Under the pieces are notes generated by a model, which was not told the origin of the DNA, did no database searches, and worked only from the letters and a program-made list of their open reading frames with translations. The position numbers were made by a program, and so were the translations under genes. Shown in pieces: positions 43,879-54,328 of a DNA stretch of 64,000 nucleotides. The DNA comes from Henckelia pumila (lineage: Eukaryota; Streptophyta; Magnoliopsida; Lamiales; Gesneriaceae), in NCBI RefSeq assembly GCF_033568475.1, contig NC_133122.1, positions 182,113,449 to 182,177,448 of the forward strand. The letters run 5' to 3'. The stretch's first letter is position 1, and each line of letters opens with the position of its first letter.

Positions 43879-45866
43879 TGTAAGGCCCGGGATTAATTAG
43901 AGATTAATCCGAATTTATTTAATTTTAATCCGAGTATATTTAATTTGGGAATATTTAGAGTTTTGATTTAAATTCTAATATTCTTAAATTATTTAGGATT
44001 GAAAGTGAATTAAAATAAGGGTCGAGGACCAAATTGCAATTATTGAAGAATTAAGGGACTAAAGTGAAATTTTATTGAAAGTTATCAGATTTTATTAGCT
44101 TACTCAGCTTATGCAACGTGTAAGCATGATTTTTGTTCAGAAAACTTTCGAAACCAAGAGCAGAGTTTCGTTCTTCTTCAATTTCTTTGAAAGTTTGATT
44201 TTCGATTTGCCGTAACTTTTGAACCGGTTGTCCGATTTCAATTCCGAAAAGTGTTCTGGAATCCTTACGACAAGGGCTTCGATTTGGTGTAAGATTTTAT
44301 ATCTTTTAGCATGGTTTGAATTTCGAAAATTGACAGATATCAGATATTGAGTTTTCGATCATGTTTTGCAATTTGTATTGCGTCTAGTTTCGACACCGGA
44401 TCAAAGTTGAATGCTTGAAGGGATTGATTATGATTTGTAGCATGTATCTTGACAAGTATAGCTGCTGATATGTTGTTGTATGGCTGAGTTTTATAAGATA
44501 TATTCTGATATATGAGTTGAGTTACAAGTTTCGAAGTCGGGAATTACGTCGGTTACCGATTTTGAATCGTTACGTCGTTTAATCGAGTTTTGGAACTGTT
44601 TTGATAGCCGAATTCTGAGTTGATGTTGTTATTGAGATGTTATCAATGTTAAAGAATGTGTATTGTTCAATTTCAGTCACGTTTGGAAGGCCAACAACAT
44701 GAGACGCCGACTTTGAACCGAAGAAAGTTGATTGAGGTTTGAAGTGGTTTTGATTGATGAAATCTTGATGGTTTTGGTTCGTTTCTGACATGATAGGTTG
44801 ATATGAAGTTTGATATATGTGTTGTGATTATATCTTACAGATTTGAAGAGTTCAGAACCTCAATAAACGAAGGTATAATGACGACATCGCGAAGTAGGGA
44901 CTTTGAAACTCAAGAACGATTATCTTTGAGTTGGCCCGCAAAAATCACATACTTGTTTATGTTTTGATTTGATTGTGGTGTTGTCGATCCATCTCAGGTA
45001 GTGGATCTTTAAATTTGAGTTGATATGATGTTATATCGAATTGATTCTAAGCCAAGGTTGCGGTTAACCTTATTTGCGAGTCATTTACGAATTCGTTAGA
45101 TGGATATCCATGTCAAGATCATTTATGAATCTTGATGGCTTCGAAGTTATATGAATCAATTCGTAGTTAAAGCGTTTGAGTACTCTAGTTGTTGAGTTGA
45201 GTTTTAAATAGAGTCGATATGATTTATTTAACGCTTTCAATATGTTGGTTATACTGAGAATTGTATCTCACCAGAGTTATCCGGTTGTTGTCTTGTTTTG
45301 TATGTGTGCATGACAACAGAGAGGGCAGGAGCTGATCATCGACGTCATTGACAGCTGGGAGAGAGTCTAGCACGTGAGGGCTCGGGTTGTAGATGATGTT
45401 TTGAATGTTAGAAGCAAGGAACTTTAGAACTTGTTGGTTTTGGAATACATGTATAAAACTTGAGATAGTTTATGTCGTTATTGTTATCGTTTCTTTAGCG
45501 ACTTGGTTGATGTAATAAAATGCATGTATACTTGCTTGAGACTTTGTTTAGATGTATAAGTTTGTGTTTACATCAAAGGAAACAAGTTTTGGAGCTGTCA
45601 ATTGCCAAGTTTTTGGAGTTGTCAAGTGTGGGCAAGAATCTGCCCAGGGCCGTGCCCGAGCTGCAGAAAACAGCAGCCCGAGCGCAGCCCGGGGCAGAAA
45701 GTTCTGCCTCGAAATGGGCAGGGCGCGCCCGAGCGGCGCTTTTCAGCCGCTCGAGCGCAGCCTATTTTAAAAAAAAAAAATTCGTTTGTTACAGCTTCGA
45801 ATGCTTGGTGATTGCTTATTCATTAATTGCCCTTAAGATTTGAGATTAGCGACCCGAGGCCCCACA
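43879..45866 (+). repeat. 5' LTR of element E2
   Basis: 1988 bp from TGTAAGGCCCGGG to GGCCCCACA. It is homologous to the LTRs of C throughout. It carries two hairpin units at 45649-45762. Confidence 0.9.
45649..45762. repeat. GC-rich hairpin pair in the LTR of E2
   Basis: Two units ~73 bp apart: cgtgcccgagctgc, agaaaa, cagcagcccgagcgc; and cgcccgagcggcgc, tttt, cagccgctcgagcgc. They occupy the place of the ctcgatcggg hairpins of the homologous LTR of C but have different stem sequences that still pair. Confidence 0.85.
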
Positions 45867-45871
45867 ATAGG

Positions 45872-45883
45872 TGGTATCAGAGC
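45872..45883 (+). other. Primer binding site of element E2 (tRNA-iMet)
   Basis: tggtatcagagc, five bases after the LTR end. Confidence 0.92.
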
Positions 45884-46140
45884 GTTAAGTTTCTCGGACT
45901 AGAATAGATGAGTGGGGTAGATCGAATCTTTTACTCTGATTTAAGTATTCTTGAAGCATGTTTATTATCTGACTTGATTTACAGCTTTAATAATTGCATG
46001 CTATCCATTATCTGATATTATTGGAAGCATGTAATAATACAATTGAATCAGATTCGATCTTTTGAGAAGGCATTGAGGAACTGAAACAGAAATGTGTTAT
46101 GATATGATGAACTGTACACTAATCTGTTTGATTATCAGAT

Positions 46141-49100
46141 ATGCCTCCCCGACCAGCACCGAGAGTTAGGCAGACATTGGCTACGAATCAGCCTGAACAG
46201 ACAAATGTTGCACAGGTCCCAGTGACAGTGTCAGAACATGGACAGGGTAGTACGTCTACTGATGAGTTCAGCGATGCTAATCCGATGGAGAAACTTCTGA
46301 AACGATTCCAGTCATTTAAACCACCACAGTTGCAAGGAACAGAGAATGCTATAGAATGTGAGAACTGGCTGGAAGATATTGAGCAGTTATTTGAGTCCAT
46401 TGACTATACAGATGATCGTCGTGTGAGACTGATAATTCATCAACTGCATGGCCTTGCCAAAAGTTGGTGGATAGCGACGAAGAGAGCACTGGAAAACCAA
46501 GGTACTATTATTACCTGGTCTGTATTTCGAACTGCTTTTTATCAGCGTTTCTTTCCTATGTCTTATCGCAAGGACAAAGGAGCAGAGTTTGCAAGTTTGC
46601 AACAGGGACAATTGAATATTGAAGAATATGTTGCCAAATTCACTAGCCTGTTGAAGTTTGCACCACATATTGTTGTTAGTGATGAAGCTCAAGCCGATCA
46701 ATTCATCAATGGCTTGAATCCTGAGGTGTTTACACTGGTGAATTCGGGAAGACCAAATACTTTTGCTGATGCTCTGAATCGAGCAAAGGGTGCTGAAGCA
46801 GGGATACTAAAACAACGAGGAGCACAGTTTGTGCCACAGACAGTGAGACAATCACAAGAACAGCCACAGATTCCACAGCCACCTCGATTTGAAGCTGGAG
46901 GTAGCAGCAGTGGAAAGAAAAATTTCTTCAAGGGTAAGAGCAAACAGTTCAAGAGATTAGGTGGTGGTAGCTCTTCTAGTTCTAGTGGATCCCGACAGTC
47001 TAGAGCTGGACAGAAGTCTGATGTATATTGCACCAAATGTGGAGGTCGCCATACTGATGAACAATGTCGAGGTGTGTTTGGTAGCTGCCATATTTGCAAC
47101 AAGATGGGACACTTTGCAAGAGTGTGTCCACAACGAGGATCTGAAGGTGCACAGGGTGCAGGAGCATCGAGACCGGTGGGTCAATCTATATCTTCAGTTC
47201 ACTCTTTTAAACCACAGCCTGCCGCACCGAGTAGAGGAGGAGGTCAGACGGTGAATCAACCTCCAAGGCAACAAGCAAGGGTGTTTGCATTGACTGAGGA
47301 GCAAGCACAAGCGGCACCAGATGATGTGATTGCAGGTAACTGTTCTCTTTATGGTTATCCTGCTTATGTCTTATTTGATACTGGTGCGTCGCATACTTTT
47401 ATATCTGAGCAGTTTATTGCATTGCATTCATTACCTGTTGAGCCCTTAGCTACTGTTGTATCTATTTCATCACCTCTGGGTCGAGGTATTGTATCAGTGA
47501 AGTCTGTACGAAATTGTATATTACAGTGTGAGGGGCATGAGATTGAGCTTGATTGTATTGTACTCGGTTTGTCTGATTTTGATTGCATAATCGGTATTGA
47601 TATGCTAACCAAGTACAGAGCTACAGTAGACTGTTTTCAGAAGATTGTGAAGTTCAGACCTGATATGGCTGATGAATTGAAATTTTATGGTAAGGGATCA
47701 AGATCTAAAATTCCATTGATATCTGTTCTTGCTATGACTGAGTTGTTACAGAAAGGAGCAGAGGGATTTCTGATCTATGCTGTTGATGTATTGAAGACTA
47801 GTCCGACACTGACTGATATACCGGTGGTGAGTGAGTTTGCAGATGTATTCCCTGACGAGATTCCAGGACTGCCACCGTATCGAGAGGTAGATTTCAGTAT
47901 TGAATTGATGCCAGGTACACAGCCGATATCAAAAGCACCTTACCGTATGGCACCGATTGAATTGAAAGAACTGAAAGACCAACTCAAAGATTTGTTGGCC
48001 AAGGGTTATATCAGACCGAGCGTCTCTCCTTGAGGTGCTCCGGTATTGTTTGCTAGAAAGAAGGACGGATCGATGAGACTATGTATTGACTACCAGCAAT
48101 TGAACAAAGTAACGGTAAAGAATCGATATCCTTTACCTCGTATCGATGATTTATTTGATCAATTGCAGGGATCGTTAGTATATTCGAAGATTGATTTGCG
48201 ATCCGGATATCATCAACTGAGGGTTAGAGACGAAGATATTCCTAAGACTGCATTTAGAACCAGGTATGGCCATTATGAATTCATAGTCATGCCTTTTGGT
48301 CTAACGAATGCACCAGCAGTTTTTATGGGATTGATGAATAGGGTATTTCAAAGATATCTAGATGATTTTGTGATTATATTTATCGATGATATCTTGATTT
48401 ATTCTAAGAATATGTGTGAACATGCTGATCATCTCCGAATTGTATTGAGAACGTTACGAGAAGAAAAATTATATGCCAAGTTATCCAAATGTGAGTTTTG
48501 GTTGCAGCGAGTCGTGTTTCTTGGCCATATAATATCAGGAGATGGTATATCAGTGGATCCAACCAAAGTAGAAGCTGTGATCAGTTGGCAAAGACCGACG
48601 TCTGTGCCAGAAATTCGAAGTTTTATGGGTTTAGCTGGTTACTATCGTCGATTCATTCGAGATTTTTCATCTATAGCAAAGCCTATTACACAGCTTACAC
48701 AGAAGAATGCACCATTTGTTTGGTCTGAGGCATGTGAAAGGAGTTTTGTTGAACTGAAAAAGAGATTGACTACTGCGCCAGTGTTGACAATCCCTAAAGG
48801 TACTGGTGATTTTGTTGTTTATTGTGATGCTTCCCACCAGGGTTTGGGATGTATTTTAATGCAGAAAGGACATGTTGTTGCTTATGCTTCTCGACAACTG
48901 AAACCACATGAGATTAGGTATCCGATTCATGATCTTGAATTGGCTGCTATCGTTTTTGCATTGAATATCTGGCGACATTATTTATACGGCGAGAAGTTTG
49001 AAATCTTTTCTGATCATAAAAGTCTGAAGTATCTATTCTCACAATATGAATTGAACATGAGACAACGACGATGGCTTGATTTATTGAAGGAGTTTGATTG

Positions 49101-50712
49101 TGAAATCAAATACTATCCGGGAAAGTCTAACGCAGCAGCAGATGCCCTAAGTAAAAAAGTATGTGCTCTATCTTTATCTACTATAGGTGTATCTAGTTTG
49201 ATTGAGAATTGTTGTGTTTCTGGGTATGTATTTGAGACAGATAGAAGGCCGATGAGAGTGTATGCAATCAGTGCTGAGCCAGAGTTATTGATTCGTATCA
49301 AAGAAGCACAGAAAGCTGATCAGAGTGTACAGAAATCGATTGAAATGATCAAATCAGGACATCAGTCTGAGTACAAGGTTAGTGATGACGATATCTTGTA
49401 TGTGAATAACCGAATAGTTAATCCCAATATTGCAGACTTGAGACAGAATATTCTGAAAGAAGCCCATTGTAGTCGTTTTAGTGTTCATCCTGGAGGCAGG
49501 AAGATGTACAATGACTTGAAAAGTCTGTACTGGTGGAAACAAATGAAGTCTGATATGACTGAATTTGTGTCCAAATGTTTGAATTGTCAACAGGTGAAAG
49601 CTGAAAGAAAGAAACCGGGTGGCTTATTACAGAGTTTATCAATTCCTGAATGGAAATGGAATCACATTTCCATGGACTTTGTAACGAAGTTACCGCGATC
49701 ATCTCGAGGGTGCGATGCTGTTTGGGTGATCATCGACAGGTTGACGAAATCTGCATGCTTTATTCCTTATCGAATGACTTATCGTCATGATCAAATGGCG
49801 GATCTCTATATTCAAGAAGTGGTAAGACTACATGGTGTGCCAAAGTCGATTGTATCTGACCGAGATCCGAGGTTTACTTCGCACTTTTGGCATAGCCTAC
49901 AGGAAGCGCTAGGTACGCGTTTACATTTGAGTACTGCTTACCATCCTCAAACCGACGGTCAATCTGAACGAACAATTCAAACGCTTGAGGATATGCTTAG
50001 AGCTGTAGTACTTGATTTTGGTGTTACATGGCAAAATTCTATACCACTCGTGGAATTTTCTTATAACAACAGTTATCAGACGAGTATAGAGATGGCACCA
50101 TTCGAAGCATTATATGGAAAGAAGTGTCGATCGCCTTTGTATTGGGATGATGTTTCTGAGGTACCTGAGTTAGGACCTGATATGATCAGACAGATGACTG
50201 AAAAGGTGAAACTGATACAGCAGAGAATGAGAACAGCACAGCACAGACAGACCAGATATGCGAATGTACGACGACGGCCGTTATCTTTTGATCAGGGGGA
50301 TAGAGTGTTTCTGAAGATTTCACCGTTCAGGGGCACCGTTCGATTTGGTAAACGAGGGAAATTATCTCCGAGGTATATTGGGCCGTATGAGATTCTCGAG
50401 AAGATAGGCAATCTAGCTTATCGACTCGCTCTTCCTATATCTTTATCTGGAATACATGATGTCTTTCATGTATCGATGTTGAGGAAGTACATATCTGATG
50501 CATCTCATGTGATTCACTCCGATGAAGCTGAGTTGGATGACACTCTTAGCTATTTCGAGCAACCTATTCAGGTTCTTGATAGAAAGACAAAGCAAATCCA
50601 AACGAAGACCATTCCATTGGTGAAGATTCAATGGAGTCGACACGGAGTTGAAGAAGCGACTTGGGAAGTCGAAGAAGATATGAAGCAACGATTTCCTTAC
50701 TTATTTCATTGA
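46141..50712 (+). pseudogene. Gag-Pro-Pol polyprotein of E2 with one in-frame stop
   Basis: One frame of 1524 codons including both stops. Gag (from 46141) carries LLKRFQSFKPPQLQGTE, two zinc motifs (CTKCGGRHTDEQC and CHICNKMGHFARVC) and a Ser/Gly-rich basic linker. Protease has VLFDTGASHTFIS. At 48031-48033 a TGA stands where C and E1 have TGG (S-P-W-G-A). RT follows with [13 protein letters not shown] (about 48380), RNase H with [17 protein letters not shown], and integrase with HHCC and D,D-35-E ([28 protein letters not shown]). The chromodomain-like tail [20 protein letters not shown] ends at 50712. The lone stop lies within RT, before the catalytic FIDD. Confidence 0.93.
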
Positions 50713-50811
50713 TGTGAGTTCTTATTCAGTTTTTAGTTATTCTTTATTCTTATGAGCATGCGGACTGCATATCTATACTGTTTATGAATTCGAGGACGAA
50801 CTCATGTCTTA

Positions 50812-50823
50812 GTGGGGGAGAAA
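50812..50823 (+). other. Polypurine tract of element E2
   Basis: gtgggggagaaa, identical to that of element C, immediately before the 3' LTR. Confidence 0.88.
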
Positions 50824-51027
50824 TGTAAGGCCCGGGATTAATTAGAGATTAATCCGAATTTATTTAATTTTAATCCGAGTATATTTAATTTGGGAATATT
50901 TAGAGTTTTGATTTAAATTCTAATATTCTTAAATTATTTAGGATTGAAAGTGAATTAAAATAAGGGCCGAGGACCAAATTGCAATTATTGAAGAATTGAG
51001 GGACTAAAGTGCAATTTTATTGAAAGT
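50824..51027 (+). repeat. 3' LTR of element E2, truncated
   Basis: Matches the first ~204 bp of the 5' LTR, up to tttattgaaagt, then changes abruptly to G-array sequence. About 1.78 kb is missing. Confidence 0.88.
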
Positions 51028-53047
51028 GAATTAAATTACTATCGGAATAAGTGTTTTAAATGATATACTATTTTGTGATGAAGTAATTATAAACTTGAAA
51101 TCTATACAATCTTATAAAGTGTGAGACCTTGATAAAAACTGCTTTGTTATGGCCCAAACACACCAAAATATATTTCCCGTTTTCACCCACTCATTATTTG
51201 TTTTTTAACCTTCCTTTGGTGGATTTTTTGGTAATCTTCGCCCAACTTCTTCCACGATCTAAAAACTGCTCGACACATTAACCTCATTCTTCAAAATTCA
51301 AAAGGCTGGGCATTTGTATCTTCTTTTCTCCCCTAGATTTCTTGCCACATTTTCTGAACGTCAAGTTTGTTAATGTCCCTCCCCATCATTTTATTTTGAA
51401 CTATTTTTTTATCCTCAAACAACAAAATTATTGGTCTACAACATGTTCATGGGTTGGCCATGAATAATGAAAAGGGGAGAACACTAAAGTGGAAAATTTT
51501 GGAGTCGATAACTGCTAAATCAGATAAAATCAAGGGTGGAGGAGCCGAGTTGGTTACATCTTTTCCAAGATCCATTTATTCGGGTTTTTTTAGAATGTTT
51601 TGTTTTTTAACATTAAACATTTTATGATCAAGTTTGAGTTTTGAACGAAAGCTTTGAAATAGTGCAATCAACCTGTTCGGCAAGATGTGCAAAAAAGACG
51701 AGTCTTAATTAATTAATTAATTAATTAATATTGAGTAAATATCTTGGTATCAATTTTCATCTCTAATATCGACATGGATTTTATTAATTGAATTCTTCAA
51801 TTCATTCTCTTGGTTTGTTAATCCAGAATTTCCAGTATCAAGTCAAGGTGTTGCAGACATTTTCTCCATAAACGCAGCTAAAGGTAAATAGGTATATAAC
51901 TTAATTCTCTCCACAATCTGTGCTATTTGATTTACTTAAAAATTAAAAAGTTACTTTATTTATAAAGAAAGTTTAGAAATTTATTCCCGAGTCTCTTTGT
52001 TTGTAAATTAATTTTCTTTTCCTATTTTTCAAATCTAAATAATTTTTTTTCACGTGCATTTCGGTTATTTTGATCGCTCAAATTATTTCCCATTTTATAT
52101 TTATATTGCTTGGATTTATGAGTTGGTTGATTTTTTGGTCGAGGTTGTCTTGGATTAATGTCTCTCTTTTTGATTTTAAATGATGAACTCATTTGAAATG
52201 GGTGAGAAATCATTGAAACTTTTTTTTTCAGGTTGTTTTATACTAAAAAAATCATTGAAAAATGAAGCTAATGGCATACCAACAAAAAAAAAAACTAAAG
52301 ACCTGGAATGGTTTAAAACTTTTGGTCTTTTCTCATTATAATTTTTTATTCGAATGTTAATTCGACACATCAAGATTCATTCAAAATATAATGATAAAAA
52401 AATTCTCAAAATTATACAACTATGATTAATTCTCACCAACCAAATTTATGGTGCTGCATAGCATGTATTTCACTGATCATTTGAGACTTTAATGTTTTTT
52501 CTTAATATAAAAAGGCAATCTGATGGTGAAAAAAGTTCTCTCAGTTGATATAAGTCATCTGCATATGGTTGTCTTTCGATATCTTTGCATTAACTTATAA
52601 TATTGCTCATGCTATTACTTTTTCTTATATTTTTCAGATTTATTAAGTAGGCCTAAAAGGGTAGCTATATTAGTTGAAATTATACTGAGGTATGGGAAAT
52701 TCTATGCTACTTTGGGTGAAACACTCTCGGTGTGTTCGCATGAGATCTCGTTTAAAAAAAAACTCATGGACTCCACATGTTTGGTTTTTAGTGAGATGAT
52801 CAACTGATCATCTCGTTGAAAATAAAACACCTAGAGTGTTTCTCCCGATATAACATAGAATCTCTTCCAAAAGTATTCCTACTATTGACTGCATTCTATG
52901 TGAATTTGAAGAAGAGAATGTCAATGACATTTGTACATAAATTAGGCAATTAAAAATTGATACATTATTACACAATTTCTTGAACGCAATCTTATCGAGT
53001 TGATTACACATTTTAATATTTTATAGTTTAAACAAAGTTCATTAATG
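51028..53047 (+). repeat. G tandem array, copy G3
   Basis: Matches the unit from ~146 bp in (equivalent to 37342) to its end at 53047. The ORF of G1 and G2 is broken here. A (TTAA)n run lies at about 51707-51730. Confidence 0.85.
52694..52868. mobile_element. MITE-like inverted-repeat element in G3
   Basis: Counterpart of 36843-37017, same ends and the same central palindrome agatgatcaactgatcatct, with scattered substitutions. Confidence 0.6.
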
Positions 53048-53262
53048 TCGGTGGTTAGATCCGCGAGTAAAAGTACAAATAACTGAGAGAGTATAAAATT
53101 TTATTTAAACAAATTTTAATATATTCTAAATGATCAAAAGTTTAACAGTACGTACTACACAATCTTAATACGCTCTAAATAATAGTAATTAAAAAAATAC
53201 TATCGAAAAAAGTGTTTTGAATGCTATACTATTTTGTGATGAAGTAATTATAAACTTGAAAT
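53048..53262 (+). repeat. G tandem array, copy G4 (start only)
   Basis: The first ~215 bp of another unit (tcggtggttagatccgcgag...), ending at ataaacttgaaattt. Right boundary of the array. Confidence 0.82.
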
Positions 53263-54328
53263 TTCAATAAAACAACATTTGTACACACTGAGTAATTTCT
53301 AATTGCTTTCGTAAAACCTTCTTTAAATTACAATTATACTAAGACTTATATAACTCTATGGGAAATTTTTTAAAAAAAATTTTTAAGGCACCATTATTTT
53401 TAGATCATATTTTCTCTATTTTTAAATTCAATTCTGTATTTGCCTGTATTATAAATTTCTTAAATTAAATGAAAATTCAATAATTTGAAAATAATAAAAA
53501 TTATTATGTTTAGATAATTATTTCGATCCTGTATAAAAAAGCATATAAACTACATACCGCTGCAATCAGTAAAATGAATAATATAATGTAAATTTAGTAT
53601 TAAAATGACAATGAATAAATTTGTATGACACTGCACAATATATGCAAAATATGGTAAGAAACTAATTTTTAATAAATTTGTATCATTATACCTCGGTTTC
53701 TATGGAAAATATAGGTTGTTTATAAGTTCAAATTCTTTTTTTAATTATAGATAAAATATTCTACAATGTATTTATTTAATATATTTTGATTAAATTAAAT
53801 TTATAAAATTCACATGTCCAAATCAATTTTGAACTGTTGTATTTAACATTAAGGTACTACTTTTATGGTAAACCGCCATTGAGATCATATCATACCAAAT
53901 ATCATATGATTCTTCATTTTATTATTAACTCCTCTCTCAATCTCACGAACCATGCACACGGATAAACTTTTACATCCAAACGACTTGACACAACGAAGGA
54001 GAAAGTACGAACAAACAAATATCAACAAAAAAACAAGGCACAATCTAAAACTTCAAAAGAACAAGAATGTCATTTACAAATATCAATAGTAACAACTTAA
54101 TATCAGGCCATTAGATGAGAATATTACCAAAATTCCCAATGGCAAATCGAGCCCAAGAAATAGTCCCAACAAAAGAATGAATAAGATTTTAAATGGGATG
54201 TATATACCAAGCGCATGACCACTTTATCCCACTAGCTCTAATCTTGTTAACACATGGTAAAAATAATTATGAGTTCTTTTGACCACTTAAACTAACTGTT
54301 AGTAGCATCGTTACCTTTAACACGAAGT
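53263..54328. other. AT-rich intergenic region
   Basis: No ORF, RNA gene or repeat family that I recognise. It separates the repeat island from the gene at 54329 and includes that gene's 3' untranslated region at its right end. Confidence 0.6.

Larger units (their letters stand above)
43879..51027 (+). mobile_element. Element E2: nearly intact chromovirus with truncated 3' LTR
   Basis: Plus-strand Tekay/Del-like element: 5' LTR 43879-45866, tRNA-iMet PBS, one long gag-pro-pol frame (46141-50712) with a single stop, PPT and only ~204 bp of 3' LTR before G-array sequence takes over at about 51028. It inserted into the gag-pro part of E1. The right flank is lost, so no target duplication can be checked. 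It is the same family as C. Confidence 0.92.

Noticed and set aside
45520..45843. Three overlapping plus-strand ORFs in the LTR of E2
   Set aside because: They arise from the GC-rich hairpin pair; no start context, no domain, and not conserved in the homologous LTR of C.
46188..47612. Several minus-strand ORFs within E2
   Set aside because: All are shadows of the gag-pro frame on the plus strand.
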